NCBI GenBank assembly: GCA_017308345.1
Contig: JAFKFE010000515.1
Coordinates: 1-10,880, forward strand
Direction of reading: 5' to 3'
DNA: 10,880 nucleotides
DNA from: Alphaproteobacteria bacterium
Lineage (GTDB): Bacteria > Pseudomonadota > Alphaproteobacteria > Rhizobiales > Rhizobiaceae
The first letter of the stretch is position 1. Every line of letters begins with the position of its first letter. Both the position numbers and the translations under genes were made by a program. Of the stretch, positions 1-7,701 are shown one piece after another. A model generated the notes under the pieces. That model had not been told where the DNA came from, made no database searches, and saw nothing but the letters and a program-made list of their open reading frames with translations.

Positions 1-841
1 GCTGGCAGAGCGCCGCGGCCAACGTTACCGGCGTCATCGCGCCCATCAGCGTGAAAGGCGTGACGGTGACCGGCTGACCGTGCTCGGCCATGGCGATCAG
101 GCCTTCCGCCATCGCGTCGTCGAACAGGCGCGGCGAGTTGATCGAGATGATCGTCGTCACGCCGGGCGATGTCCGCATCTCCTCGACCGAGATGCCGCGC
201 GCGATCGCCATCATGTTGATGCCGTCCATCGCCCTGGCGCGGCCGATCGCGGTGCAATGAAAGGAGAGGTCGCTCAGCGTCAGATTGGCGTGGTAGGTGT
301 CGAGATGGCGCGAATTGGCCGGCAGCTCGATCGGCGCCACCACCTGGTTGCCGATGATGTGGATTGCGTTGAAGTGATGCGCCAGCCGGATGAAGTTCTG
401 ATAGTCGGGGAGATTGCCCGGCCGGCGGCCATTGATGCGGTCGTGCACATTGGGCGGGCCGGCGACCAGGCCGAAGACCAGGGAATTGCCGCCGAACTCC
501 ACCTGCTTTTGTGGGTTGCGGCTGGTCAGCGTGAAGGACGAGGGCACGTTGCGTAGGGCCTCGGTGACGATGCTCTCGTCGATGCGGATTGTGTTGCTCT
601 CGCGGTCGACGATGGCGCCGGCCTTGACGAACAGGTCCATCACCTTTTCGCTCATGACGCGGATGCCGAGTTCCGACAGGATGCGCATCGAGGTCTTGTG
701 CAACTGCTCCATGCGCTCTTCATCGAGCATCTGCATGGGCGGGTAGGGGTTTTTCACACTCTGCCACGGCAGTTGCGCGATGCCGCCGCCGCTGCGTCCC
801 AGCTTCGATCTGCGGCCACCGCCGCGCCTGTCCTGTGACAT
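1..841 (-). CDS. MttB-family (trimethylamine:corrinoid methyltransferase-like) protein, C-terminus cut by window edge
   Basis: The first 280 residues are visible; the frame is open from the ATG at 841 to base 1. The start is supported by a strong Shine-Dalgarno run (GGAGGGGAG, bases 856-848) and a typical basic, Gly-rich N-terminus (RRGGGRR) followed by QLPW. Recognisable family stretches include MRILSELGIRVMS, SRNP...EFGG, GNQVVAPIELP, FHCTAIGR and, near the cut, LMGAMTPVTLAAALCQ. Members of this family (about 500 residues) transfer a methyl group from a quaternary or tertiary amine to a corrinoid protein. Archaeal MttB uses pyrrolysine, while bacterial relatives such as the glycine betaine enzyme MtgB lack it. 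The pyrrolysine-equivalent region (around residue 330) lies outside the window, so it cannot be checked. No corrinoid protein is visible here. The gene is last in view of the sox-containing operon, 20 nt after the dehydrogenase. Family assignment is firm; the substrate is unknown. Confidence 0.88.
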   Translation of the reverse strand, partial: MSQDRRGGGRRSKLGRSGGGIAQLPWQSVKNPYPPMQMLDEERMEQLHKTSMRILSELGIRVMSEKVMDLFVKAGAIVDRESNTIRIDESIVTEALRNVPSSFTLTSRNPQKQVEFGGNSLVFGLVAGPPNVHDRINGRRPGNLPDYQNFIRLAHHFNAIHIIGNQVVAPIELPANSRHLDTYHANLTLSDLSFHCTAIGRARAMDGINMMAIARGISVEEMRTSPGVTTIISINSPRLFDDAMAEGLIAMAEHGQPVTVTPFTLMGAMTPVTLAAALCQ

Positions 842-847
842 AGCTTG

Positions 848-856
848 CTCCCCTCC
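848..856 (-). promoter_or_regulatory. Strong ribosome binding site of the MttB-like gene
   Basis: The minus strand reads GGAGGGGAG in the 20-nt gap after the dehydrogenase stop, ending 6 nt before the ATG at 841. It is the clearest Shine-Dalgarno sequence inside the operon and sits at its widest gap. The MttB-like gene may therefore be translated independently rather than by coupling. Confidence 0.7.
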
Positions 857-861
857 GGGGT

Positions 862-1830
862 TCAGTACCCGCGTTCCGGATTGACAACGTTTTCCAGCGG
901 CTCGCCTTTGCGGTAGCGCGCCAGATTGCCGGCGAACATGCGCACCGACTTGATGTCCCAGCCGTCATAGACCGCCGCGCAATGCGGGGTGACGGCGACG
1001 TTGTCGTAGCCCCACAGCGGATGCTCGGCCGGCAGCGGCTCGGTCGCGAAGACATCCAGCGCCGCGCCCTTGATCCGTCCGCTGTCGAGCGCGCTCAGCA
1101 GGGCGGCTTCCTCGACGACGCCGCCGCGCGAAATGTCGATGAGGACGACGGACTGCTTCATCGCGGCAAAGGCGGCCTCGCCAAGCAGGCCGCGCGTTGT
1201 GGGCAGAAGGGGCACGCAGCAGACGATGAAATCGGCGCGGCTGATCAAAGCCAGCAGCGCGTCGGGGCCGTGCACCTCGTCGAGCGAGGGCATCGGCTTC
1301 GGTCGCGCGCGGAGGCCGAGCGTGCGCATGCCCATCGCCTGCGCGCGGCGCGCGATGGCCTCGCCGGTCTTGCCGAGGCCGACAATGAGGACGGTCTTGC
1401 CCTCGATGGGCTCGACGTGGCCGCCGCCCCACTGGCGAGCCTGCTGCCGGCGTTCGAAGCCGCGCAGATCGAGAGAGAAGGAGAGAATGGCGCCGAGCGC
1501 ATATTCGGCCAGCATGCCGGCGGCGACGCCGGCCGAGTTCGTCACCGTCACATGCGTGGGATCCCAGCGGCCGAGATGGTCGGTGCCGGAGCCGCCGATC
1601 GACACCCATTTCACCGTTGGGCTCTCGGTAAGGGCCTGGCGCGGATAGCGCGGCGTGCCGTCGAAGCGGATCGAATAGACCACTTCCGCGGCGGTCCGTT
1701 CGATCAGCGCGGGAAGGCCGGCATAGGTATCGCAGGCATGGACATCGAGGTCCGGATGCGTCTCGGCCAGCACGGCAAGCGCGCCCGCCGGCTTGTCGGT
1801 GTGCAGGATGACGGTGGGGCGCGCCGACAT
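862..1830 (-). CDS. D-isomer-specific 2-hydroxyacid dehydrogenase (NAD(P)-dependent)
   Basis: A 322-residue protein of the D-2-hydroxyacid dehydrogenase family, which interconverts 2-oxoacids and D-2-hydroxyacids in the cytoplasm. The Rossmann motif G151-L-G-K-T-G156 is intact. The catalytic trio is present: R235 (in ISRGG), E264 (in ATEPLP) and H283 (in TPHCAA). The cofactor-discriminating stretch after the second strand reads GLRARP, arginine-rich instead of carrying an acidic residue, which suggests NADP(H); this is inference. The frame stays open upstream to 1917, but that part overlaps the DapA-like gene. The ATG at 1830 is chosen because the homologous sequence begins there (MSARPTVILH) and a GAGG site lies 5 nt upstream. 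That site is fused with the upstream TGA stop (TGAGG). The length is normal for glyoxylate/hydroxypyruvate-reductase-like members. In the operon it probably reduces or oxidises a 2-oxoacid released from the substrate skeleton. Confidence 0.9.
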   Translation of the reverse strand: MSARPTVILHTDKPAGALAVLAETHPDLDVHACDTYAGLPALIERTAAEVVYSIRFDGTPRYPRQALTESPTVKWVSIGGSGTDHLGRWDPTHVTVTNSAGVAAGMLAEYALGAILSFSLDLRGFERRQQARQWGGGHVEPIEGKTVLIVGLGKTGEAIARRAQAMGMRTLGLRARPKPMPSLDEVHGPDALLALISRADFIVCCVPLLPTTRGLLGEAAFAAMKQSVVLIDISRGGVVEEAALLSALDSGRIKGAALDVFATEPLPAEHPLWGYDNVAVTPHCAAVYDGWDIKSVRMFAGNLARYRKGEPLENVVNPERGY

Positions 1831-1837
1831 CGCGACC

Positions 1838-2746
1838 TCAACTACGGCCGATATGGTCGGCGGCGCTGCCGAGTGTGGCAAGCAGCGCTTGGCCGTTTTC
1901 CAGCGAGGCATTTTCATGCGGCGCGCGCAGGTTCAGCCAGCGCCGGTCGCCGGACTTGACCGCAAGCACCGCCTTCATGGCCGGGATCAGCCCGGCATCC
2001 TGGATCACCTTCCTGAACGCCTTGACGGCGGCATCCGCCTCGGCGACGTCCTCGCCCTTTCGGGCCGCGTCGTAGAGACGGCGGATGGCGGCGGCGTTCA
2101 GGTTGACGGTTGCCGAAATGCAGCCCGCCGCGCCGCTCGCCAGACCCTTGGTGAGTTGTGCTTCGGAGCTCGGAAAGACAGAAATATCGGGTGCGGCGGC
2201 GATGACGGCCGCGGTGTTGTTCCAGTCGCCGGCGCTGTCCTTGTAGGCGACGACCGTGTCTGGAAAGGCCTTGCTCAGCCGCGCCGTCAGCGCCGGGCTG
2301 ACCGGCACGCCCGAGTTCTGCGGGATGTGGTAAAGGATCACGCGCATCGAAGGCTTCGCCACCTTCTCGATCAGCTCGCTGTAATAGCGCGCCTGACCGT
2401 TGTCGCCGACGGCGGTGTAGAAGAAGGACGGCAGCACCATGACCGCGGCGCAGCCGAGGCTGACGGCATGCGCCGACAGTTCGACCGTTTCAGGCAGCGC
2501 GGTGACGCCGGTGCCGGGCATCAGCCGGTCCGGCGCGATGCCGGCCTCGACCAGCCATTCCAGCGCCTGCATGCGCTCGCGCAGGGACACCGACAGCGCT
2601 TCGCCCGTCGTGCCGAAGGGCGAGAGGAAATGCGCGCCTTGGCCGAGCACCCATTTGGCGTGGGAGATCCAGAGATCGCGCGCGATGCGGCCGTCGTCTT
2701 CGAACGGCGTCAGGATCGGGGCGATGGTTCCTTGCGGGCGGGTCAT
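1838..2746 (-). CDS. DapA/NanA-family class I lyase or aldolase (dihydrodipicolinate synthase-like)
   Basis: A 302-residue TIM-barrel protein of the DHDPS/N-acetylneuraminate lyase family, whose members form a Schiff base with pyruvate-like 2-oxoacids. Visible signatures are the carboxylate-binding loop G45-T-T-G-E49, the catalytic tyrosine Y139 (in LYHIPQ) and the Schiff-base lysine K169 (in VAYKDSAG). True DapA has an arginine a few residues after the tyrosine to bind the semialdehyde carboxylate. Here the segment reads YHIPQNSG with no arginine, so lysine biosynthesis is unlikely. A catabolic aldolase, dehydratase or deaminase acting on a 2-oxoacid is more likely; the family also contains the hydroxyproline-pathway enzyme HypD and sugar-acid dehydratases. 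The ATG overlaps the soxG stop as ATGA, with AGAGGA 5 nt upstream. The dehydrogenase gene follows 7 nt after the stop. Family is secure, reaction is not. Confidence 0.9.
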   Translation of the reverse strand: MTRPQGTIAPILTPFEDDGRIARDLWISHAKWVLGQGAHFLSPFGTTGEALSVSLRERMQALEWLVEAGIAPDRLMPGTGVTALPETVELSAHAVSLGCAAVMVLPSFFYTAVGDNGQARYYSELIEKVAKPSMRVILYHIPQNSGVPVSPALTARLSKAFPDTVVAYKDSAGDWNNTAAVIAAAPDISVFPSSEAQLTKGLASGAAGCISATVNLNAAAIRRLYDAARKGEDVAEADAAVKAFRKVIQDAGLIPAMKAVLAVKSGDRRWLNLRAPHENASLENGQALLATLGSAADHIGRS

Positions 2747-3330
2747 GAATGTCCTCTATGCTGGTCTGTGTGGCCGGCTACCGCCGCGACGACGCGGGCG
2801 AAGTAGGCCGAAGCGGTGATGTCGAAGAGTATGTCGAAACCCGCGGGCGAACGGAACGTCACGGCTTCGATATGGCCGACGCGGGTCTGCGCGATGTCGT
2901 CGGCGCCGAATTTTTGCGGTCTTAGGTCCAGTGCGCAAAGACTGCTCATCGCTTCCGCAAGGCGAGGACCGGAAAGCTGCATCCATGCCCAGCCTTCCTC
3001 GCGCCAAGAGGAGTAGCCTTTCGGCGCAGCCGCAGCATTCCAGGCGGCTTTGACTTCGGCGAGAGTTTTCGCGTCGTCCTCGGCGAGAAGCAGGACGTCC
3101 TCATTGCCGAGGCGCAGGATGCGCATGCCGCGGTGGTCGCCGATGCGATTGACGGCCGGGAGGGGAATGCCTTGCGCCGCGAGCCAGGCGGCGCTGCCGC
3201 CGCCTTTCAGGCCGAAGCGCGGCTGGCTTGTAAGATCGCTCAACACGATTGCGCCGGAAACCAGTTTCGTGCCGTCGGCCGCGCCGCCGGGCATGAAGGG
3301 ATAGATGCGCGTCGCGGTGCCGGCGGCCAT
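2743..3330 (-). CDS. soxG: Sarcosine oxidase-like gamma subunit
   Basis: A 195-residue protein matching the gamma subunit of heterotetrameric sarcosine oxidase, a GcvT-like small subunit that packs against SoxA. Family-typical elements are the mid-protein RILRLGNEDVLLLAE strand pair, the segment W-x-Q-L-S-G-P-R-L-A-E (about residues 114-124) followed by CALDLRPQKF, then QTRVGHIEA and a C-terminal D-I-L-F-D-I-T-x-S strand. The ATG directly abuts the soxA stop (TAGATG), and its GGAG site lies inside the last soxA codons. Its own TGA overlaps the start of the DapA-like gene. It has no catalytic residues of its own as far as known; it stabilises the complex. The order B-D-A-G and the tight spacing agree with a functional four-subunit enzyme. 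Gamma subunits diverge quickly, so identification rests on context plus these motifs. Confidence 0.88.
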   Translation of the reverse strand: MAAGTATRIYPFMPGGAADGTKLVSGAIVLSDLTSQPRFGLKGGGSAAWLAAQGIPLPAVNRIGDHRGMRILRLGNEDVLLLAEDDAKTLAEVKAAWNAAAAPKGYSSWREEGWAWMQLSGPRLAEAMSSLCALDLRPQKFGADDIAQTRVGHIEAVTFRSPAGFDILFDITASAYFARVVAAVAGHTDQHRGHS

Positions 3331-6186
3331 CTAGATCTCCTGCCGCGCGTTGCTCGGGTCGAAGAAGGCGTGAGCGACGACCGGCACCTCCACCAATTCG
3401 CCGTTTCGGCATTTCACCGTCACGCGGCTGCCTTCCGCCCGGTCGTCGACATGGACATAGGCGAGCGCGATGTGGCGCCCGAGCGACGGCGAGTACCCGA
3501 CCGACGTGATCTGGCCGACGGGGGCGCCGCCGCGCAGCACCAGGCAGCTTTCGCCGGGGATGTTGCGAGCGCCGGCAGGGAATTGCAGGCCGACCAGCTT
3601 GCGGGTCTGGCCGAGCCTCGCGCGCATCTCGATGGAGCGCTTGCCGACGAAGAAAGGCTTCTTCTTCGAGACAGCCCAGCCGAAGCCCAGCTCATCGGGC
3701 GTGGTGATCGCGTCCGTGTCCTGGCCGATCAGGATGTGGCCTTTCTCCAGGCGCAATATGCGCGATGCCTCCAGCCCGTAGGGACGCAGGCCATGCGGCC
3801 GTCCCGCCGCCATCACCGCGTCCCAGAGGCTGAGCGCCAAGCTCGACGGGCAGTGCAATTCGTAGCTGAGTTCGCCCGTGAAGCCGATGCGCATTACCCG
3901 CACCGGCACACCGGCGACGGTGCCGTCGCGGCCGCTGAGATAAGGGAAGGCGTCGTGGCTGAAATCGATGTCGCTGTCCAGCGTTTCGAGCACTTGGCGC
4001 GCCTTGGGTCCGGTGACGTTGAGGCCTGAGAAGGCGCCGGTGAGGTTGAGCACGTCGACCTTCAGGCGCCACTCGGCATTCCAGAACAGCATGTCGGCAT
4101 AGACGCGCGCGACGGCGCCGGTGGTCGCCGTCACATAGAACTGATCCTGCGCCAGCCGATAGGCGACGCCGTCGTCGACCACCGATCCCATCTCGTTGAG
4201 CATCAGGCAGTAGCGCACGCGGCCGACAGGCTGGTTGGCATGCGCCATCGTGTAGAGGCGGTCGAGAAACTCGCCGGCGTCCGGCCCGCGGATCTCCAGC
4301 TTGCCGAGCGTCGAGACGTCGAGCAGGCCGACCCCTTCGCGCACGGCGAGGATCTCCTCGCGGACAGCTTCCTCAGCGCCGCTTGCATCGCCGTAGAAAT
4401 AGGGCCGCCACCACGAGCCGACCGGCTTCATCTCGGCTTTCAGCGCGATGTGCCGTGTGTGCAGCGCGGTGCGGCGCTCCAGCACCTCATGGTGACCGGC
4501 GAGCACGCCCAGCGTTTCCGGCCCGACCGGAGGTCGTGCCGTGGTGATGCCGATTTCGCCGACCGACCGGCCGGTCGCCTCGGCGACGATCCGGGCTGTC
4601 GCCAGCGCCGAATGACGTCCTTGGCTCGGGCCCATGCCGACGGTGGTGAAGCGTTTGACCAATTCGATCTCGCGATAGCCGTCCTTGGTCGCGTTCTGGA
4701 GATCCTTGACCTGCAGATCCTCGTCGAAATCGACGAAGTCGCGTCCCTTGGGATCGGCGACGATCGGTTGCACATAGCGTGGCCGGACGCTCTTCGGCGT
4801 GACGAGTGGTTCTACCGCCACTGCATGCCCGAGCCGCGAAAGCGCGGCAGTCGCTGCTCGTTGGCCGCTGGCGATGGCGTCCTCCAACTCGTCCGTTCCG
4901 GCAACGGCGCCGGCGAGATGGACAGAACCTTTCGGAAGCGTGATCGTCATCATCTGCGTGCCGGCCTCGTAACCGACCTTGCCGCCTGCCTGGCAAGGCA
5001 GTTGCCACGCCGGCGCATTGCCGATCGAAACCGTCAGCAGATCGCAGGCGATCCAGCTCCCGCCGATACGGACACTGGCAAGATGGCGGTTCCCGGGCGT
5101 GCCTTCCGCCGCCTCGACGGTGGCGCCTTTCCGGATGGCGACGCCCTTGCCGCGCAGTTCGGCATGCAGCGGACCGGCCTCATCGCCCGATCTCGGATCG
5201 GCCAATTCGATGACCGACACGCCGGCGTCCAGCAGATCGAGCGCCGTCCGGTAGCCGTCGTCATTCGCGGCCAGTACCACGGCGCCCTGGCCGGGCCGCA
5301 CGCCATAGTGCCGGATCAGGCGTTGGGCAGCCCCTCCAAGCATGATTCCCGGCAGGTCGTTGTTGTGGAAGACGGCCGGCTGCTCGATGGCCCCGGTCGC
5401 CAGGATCACCTCCCGGGCGCGTGTGCGATAAAGGCGGTTGCCTTGGATCAGCGGCAGCCAATTGTCCTCGTACCAGCCATTGCAGACGGTGCCGGTCAAT
5501 ACATTGAGATTGGGCAGCGCCTCCAGCCGCGACGCCAGGCCGGAGAGGATGCCCGGATCGTAGCGGCCGTAGCTCAACGCGCCGCCGATCTCGGGGTTCT
5601 CGTCGCACAGCACCACACCGGCCCCGGCTTCGGCGGCGGCGATCGCGGCGCCCAATCCAGCCGGGCCGGCGCCGACGACGAGCACGTCGCAATGCAGGTG
5701 CGTCTTGTCGAAATGCCGGTGCGGAGCCTTGGTGTCGATCACGCCGAGACCCGCCTTGCGGCGAATGATAGGTTCCCAGAATTTCAGCCAGCTGTCGCGG
5801 CGCGGACCCATGAAGGTGCGGTAGTAGAAGCCGACCGGCAGGAAGCGGCCGAACCGGTCCATGATCGCGTCGCGGTCGCGCTCGAGCGAGCCGTTGACAT
5901 TCTGCGCGCTGACCCGCAGCCCTTCGACGATCGGGGTACGCTCGGCGGCGGCGTTCGGTTCGGATGGCAGTTGCACCAGCGCGTTGGCGTCGGCGCCGGT
6001 CATCGACAGGATGCCGCGGGGGCGGTGATATTTGAACGAGCGCGACAGCACCCATTGGCCTGAGCCGGCGAGGGCGCTGGCGATGCTGTCGCCTTCGTAG
6101 CCTTCGAACGGCTTGCCCTCGAAGGTGAAGTGGACGGGGCGGCTCCGATCAATGCGGCTACCGAAAGGGGCGGGCAGCCGGTTCAT
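3331..6186 (-). CDS. soxA: Sarcosine oxidase-like alpha subunit (FAD/NAD-binding and GcvT-type folate domains)
   Basis: A 951-residue protein, the large subunit of a heterotetrameric sarcosine-oxidase-type enzyme. Residues about 15-100 form the Fer2_4-like N-terminal domain (GYEGDSIASAL, SRSFKYHRPRG); it contains no cysteine, so no 2Fe-2S cluster is expected there. The Rossmann fold starts near 165 with G172-A-G-P-A-G177 and continues through an ATGAIEQP segment at 263-270. The C-terminal half (about 570-950) is a GcvT/aminomethyltransferase fold with LMLNEMGSVVDDG (661-673, bearing the aspartate region that binds tetrahydrofolate) and GFTGELSYEL (768-777). In the known family the methyl carbon is passed to tetrahydrofolate as 5,10-methylene-THF. 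The upstream frame is open to 6291, but the ATG at 6186 matches the family start, overlaps the soxD stop as ATGA and has a modest GGGA site. The segment AQNVNGSLERDRDAIMDRF (94-112) differs from classical SoxA, suggesting a paralogous branch. Confidence 0.93.
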   Translation of the reverse strand: MNRLPAPFGSRIDRSRPVHFTFEGKPFEGYEGDSIASALAGSGQWVLSRSFKYHRPRGILSMTGADANALVQLPSEPNAAAERTPIVEGLRVSAQNVNGSLERDRDAIMDRFGRFLPVGFYYRTFMGPRRDSWLKFWEPIIRRKAGLGVIDTKAPHRHFDKTHLHCDVLVVGAGPAGLGAAIAAAEAGAGVVLCDENPEIGGALSYGRYDPGILSGLASRLEALPNLNVLTGTVCNGWYEDNWLPLIQGNRLYRTRAREVILATGAIEQPAVFHNNDLPGIMLGGAAQRLIRHYGVRPGQGAVVLAANDDGYRTALDLLDAGVSVIELADPRSGDEAGPLHAELRGKGVAIRKGATVEAAEGTPGNRHLASVRIGGSWIACDLLTVSIGNAPAWQLPCQAGGKVGYEAGTQMMTITLPKGSVHLAGAVAGTDELEDAIASGQRAATAALSRLGHAVAVEPLVTPKSVRPRYVQPIVADPKGRDFVDFDEDLQVKDLQNATKDGYREIELVKRFTTVGMGPSQGRHSALATARIVAEATGRSVGEIGITTARPPVGPETLGVLAGHHEVLERRTALHTRHIALKAEMKPVGSWWRPYFYGDASGAEEAVREEILAVREGVGLLDVSTLGKLEIRGPDAGEFLDRLYTMAHANQPVGRVRYCLMLNEMGSVVDDGVAYRLAQDQFYVTATTGAVARVYADMLFWNAEWRLKVDVLNLTGAFSGLNVTGPKARQVLETLDSDIDFSHDAFPYLSGRDGTVAGVPVRVMRIGFTGELSYELHCPSSLALSLWDAVMAAGRPHGLRPYGLEASRILRLEKGHILIGQDTDAITTPDELGFGWAVSKKKPFFVGKRSIEMRARLGQTRKLVGLQFPAGARNIPGESCLVLRGGAPVGQITSVGYSPSLGRHIALAYVHVDDRAEGSRVTVKCRNGELVEVPVVAHAFFDPSNARQEI

Positions 6187-6449
6187 GCGAGGTCCCGCAG
6201 TTCGGACGCGTCGAAGGTGCGGATGATCTCGTTGCTGACGAGATCGCGTTCGGCCAGGAAGAAATAATTGCTCGGCACGTGCCGCCACCATTCGACCACG
6301 ATGCCCTTGCGGTTTTCCGCGCGGAACAGATGCCGCGACCAGTCCGTGTCGGCGGTTCCGTCCGGATCAAGCTTCGCGCGCACAGGCCCGAAGGACTGAA
6401 ACTCGTCGATGTTGCGCGGGCCGTTCATGGGGCAGGTCAAAAGCTTCAT
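6183..6449 (-). CDS. soxD: Sarcosine oxidase-like delta subunit with altered zinc site
   Basis: An 88-residue protein between soxB and soxA, matching the small zinc-binding delta subunit. It keeps the family outline: CP-x-x-G-P-R near the N-terminus, EF, W-S-R-x-L-F (37-42), N-x-K-G (46-49), E-x-W-x-H and RD (68-69). Classical SoxD binds zinc with Cys-x2-Cys at the N-terminus and His-x3-Cys in the middle. Here these positions are C6, N9, H57 and N61, so both second cysteines have become asparagine and a classical zinc site cannot form. The start ATG lies 3 nt after the soxB stop and has no good Shine-Dalgarno sequence, so translation is probably coupled to soxB. Its TGA overlaps the soxA start. 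The subunit identity is firm from motifs and position; retention of metal is doubtful. Confidence 0.9.
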   Translation of the reverse strand: MKLLTCPMNGPRNIDEFQSFGPVRAKLDPDGTADTDWSRHLFRAENRKGIVVEWWRHVPSNYFFLAERDLVSNEIIRTFDASELRDLA

Positions 6450-6452
6450 CGG

Positions 6453-7694
6453 TCAGTGGCTCGCGGCGGTCGCGCCCATTTCATTGAGTAACTGGAAGGT
6501 CTCGAACCGCTCCAATGCAAATGGCTTCAGGATGTCGGGCACGCGGCCGTCGGCTATCGTTTGCGCCATGCGCTTGCCCGCGACGGGTGTCGCCTTGAAG
6601 CCCCAGGTGCCCCAGCCGCAGTCGAGCCAGAGATTGGCAAGCGGGCTGGCGCCCATGATCGGGCTGTAGTCCGGCGTCATGTCGGTGATGCCGGCCCATT
6701 GCCTCAGCAGGCGTACGCCCTGCAGGAAAGGGAAGAGGTGGACGGCGCCTTCGGCCAGATGCTCCTTCATGTCCAGCGTCGAGCGCGTCGAATAGAGCTG
6801 GTAGGGATCGGAGCCGCCGCCGATGACGACCTCGCCGCGCGAGGACTGCACGAGGTAGGTGTGCAGCGACACCGACGAGACCAGCGTGTCGAGCCAGGGT
6901 TTGAGGGGCTGGGTCACCATCGCCTGCAACGGGTAGCAGCGGATCGGAAGCTCGACGCCGGCCATCAGCGCCACGTCGTAGTTCATGCCGCCGGTGGCGA
7001 TCAGCACCTGGCCGCAGGCGACGCGGCCCCTGTTCGTCTTGACGGCCTGGACCCGGTCGCCGACCACCTCGAAGCCCTGCACCTCGGTGCGCTGATGGAT
7101 CTCGACGCCGCGCCGCGAAGCCTGGGCGGCGTAGCCCCAGGCGACGGCGTCGTGGCGCGCCGTCCCGCCGTCGGCGTGCCAGAGGCCGCCGAGGATTTCG
7201 AGCGGACCGCCATAGTCCATGTTGAGGAGAGGGCAGAGCTCCTCGACGCCCTTCTGGTCGACGACCTCGGTGCGCGTTCCCATATGCTTGCCTATTTCGG
7301 CGCGCATATGGAAGCTGCGCATCGTCGCCTCGGTATGCGCGAGCGTCAGCTGGCCGCGCTGCGAGAACATGACGTTGAAGTCGAGTTCCTGCGACAGGCG
7401 TTCGAACAACTCGACGCCTTCCTTGTAGAAGGCGACACCTTCGGGCGTGATGTAGTTGGAGCGGATGGTGGTGGTGTTTCGCGCCGTGTTGCCGCCGGCG
7501 AGATAGCCTTTCTCCAGCACCGCCACGCTTTTTATGCCGTGATATTTGGCAAGATGATGCGCGCAGGACAGCCCATGTCCGCCGCCGCCGATGATGACGA
7601 CGTCATAGGCCGGCTTCAGCTCGGGCGTTGCCGGGATGTCGCCGCTGACCGGATAGTCCCGGCTGAGACCGTATTTCAGAAGCCTGAGGGGCAT
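6453..7694 (-). CDS. soxB: Sarcosine oxidase-like beta subunit, FAD-dependent amine oxidase (DAO family)
   Basis: A 413-residue flavoprotein, the catalytic subunit that oxidises the N-methyl group. The dinucleotide-binding motif is DVVIIGGGGHG (31-41), followed by LEKGYLAGGNTARN and IRSNY typical of SoxB. H181 in ARHDAVAWG sits where family members attach FMN covalently to histidine at the beta/alpha interface. FNVMFSQRG (106-114), PLQAMV (255-260) and the C-terminal CGWGTWGFKATP (359-370, usually GWGTGGFKATP) complete the match; the extra tryptophan in the last motif is unusual to my eye. The frame is open upstream to 7946 within the PrpD-like gene; the ATG at 7694 is chosen because the SoxB-typical N-terminus begins there, 7 nt after the upstream stop, with only a weak GAG site. 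Substrate could be sarcosine, dimethylglycine or another N-methyl amino acid. Confidence 0.93.
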   Translation of the reverse strand: MPLRLLKYGLSRDYPVSGDIPATPELKPAYDVVIIGGGGHGLSCAHHLAKYHGIKSVAVLEKGYLAGGNTARNTTTIRSNYITPEGVAFYKEGVELFERLSQELDFNVMFSQRGQLTLAHTEATMRSFHMRAEIGKHMGTRTEVVDQKGVEELCPLLNMDYGGPLEILGGLWHADGGTARHDAVAWGYAAQASRRGVEIHQRTEVQGFEVVGDRVQAVKTNRGRVACGQVLIATGGMNYDVALMAGVELPIRCYPLQAMVTQPLKPWLDTLVSSVSLHTYLVQSSRGEVVIGGGSDPYQLYSTRSTLDMKEHLAEGAVHLFPFLQGVRLLRQWAGITDMTPDYSPIMGASPLANLWLDCGWGTWGFKATPVAGKRMAQTIADGRVPDILKPFALERFETFQLLNEMGATAASH

Positions 7695-7701
7695 TGCGCG
7701 C

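Noticed and set aside
982..1959. A 325-codon plus-strand open frame opposite the dehydrogenase
   Set aside because: It is the antisense shadow of a gene with all catalytic residues visible, and no family is recognised in its product.
1838..2746. Lysine-biosynthesis dihydrodipicolinate synthase (dapA)
   Set aside because: The substrate-carboxylate arginine is absent and the gene sits in a catabolic operon; only the family name is kept.
3346..3600. Possible Fe-S cluster or unusual cofactor site suggested by the Fer2_4-like domain of SoxA
   Set aside because: These coordinates cover the opposite (C-terminal) end of the gene, and the actual N-terminal domain (near 5890-6145) contains no cysteine, so no cluster can be supported.
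4240..6063. A 607-codon open frame on the plus strand inside soxA
   Set aside because: It is antisense to soxA over its whole length. Its protein is rich in Arg, Asp, Gly and Ala without family motifs, and it fits the usual GC-rich shadow of a long real gene.
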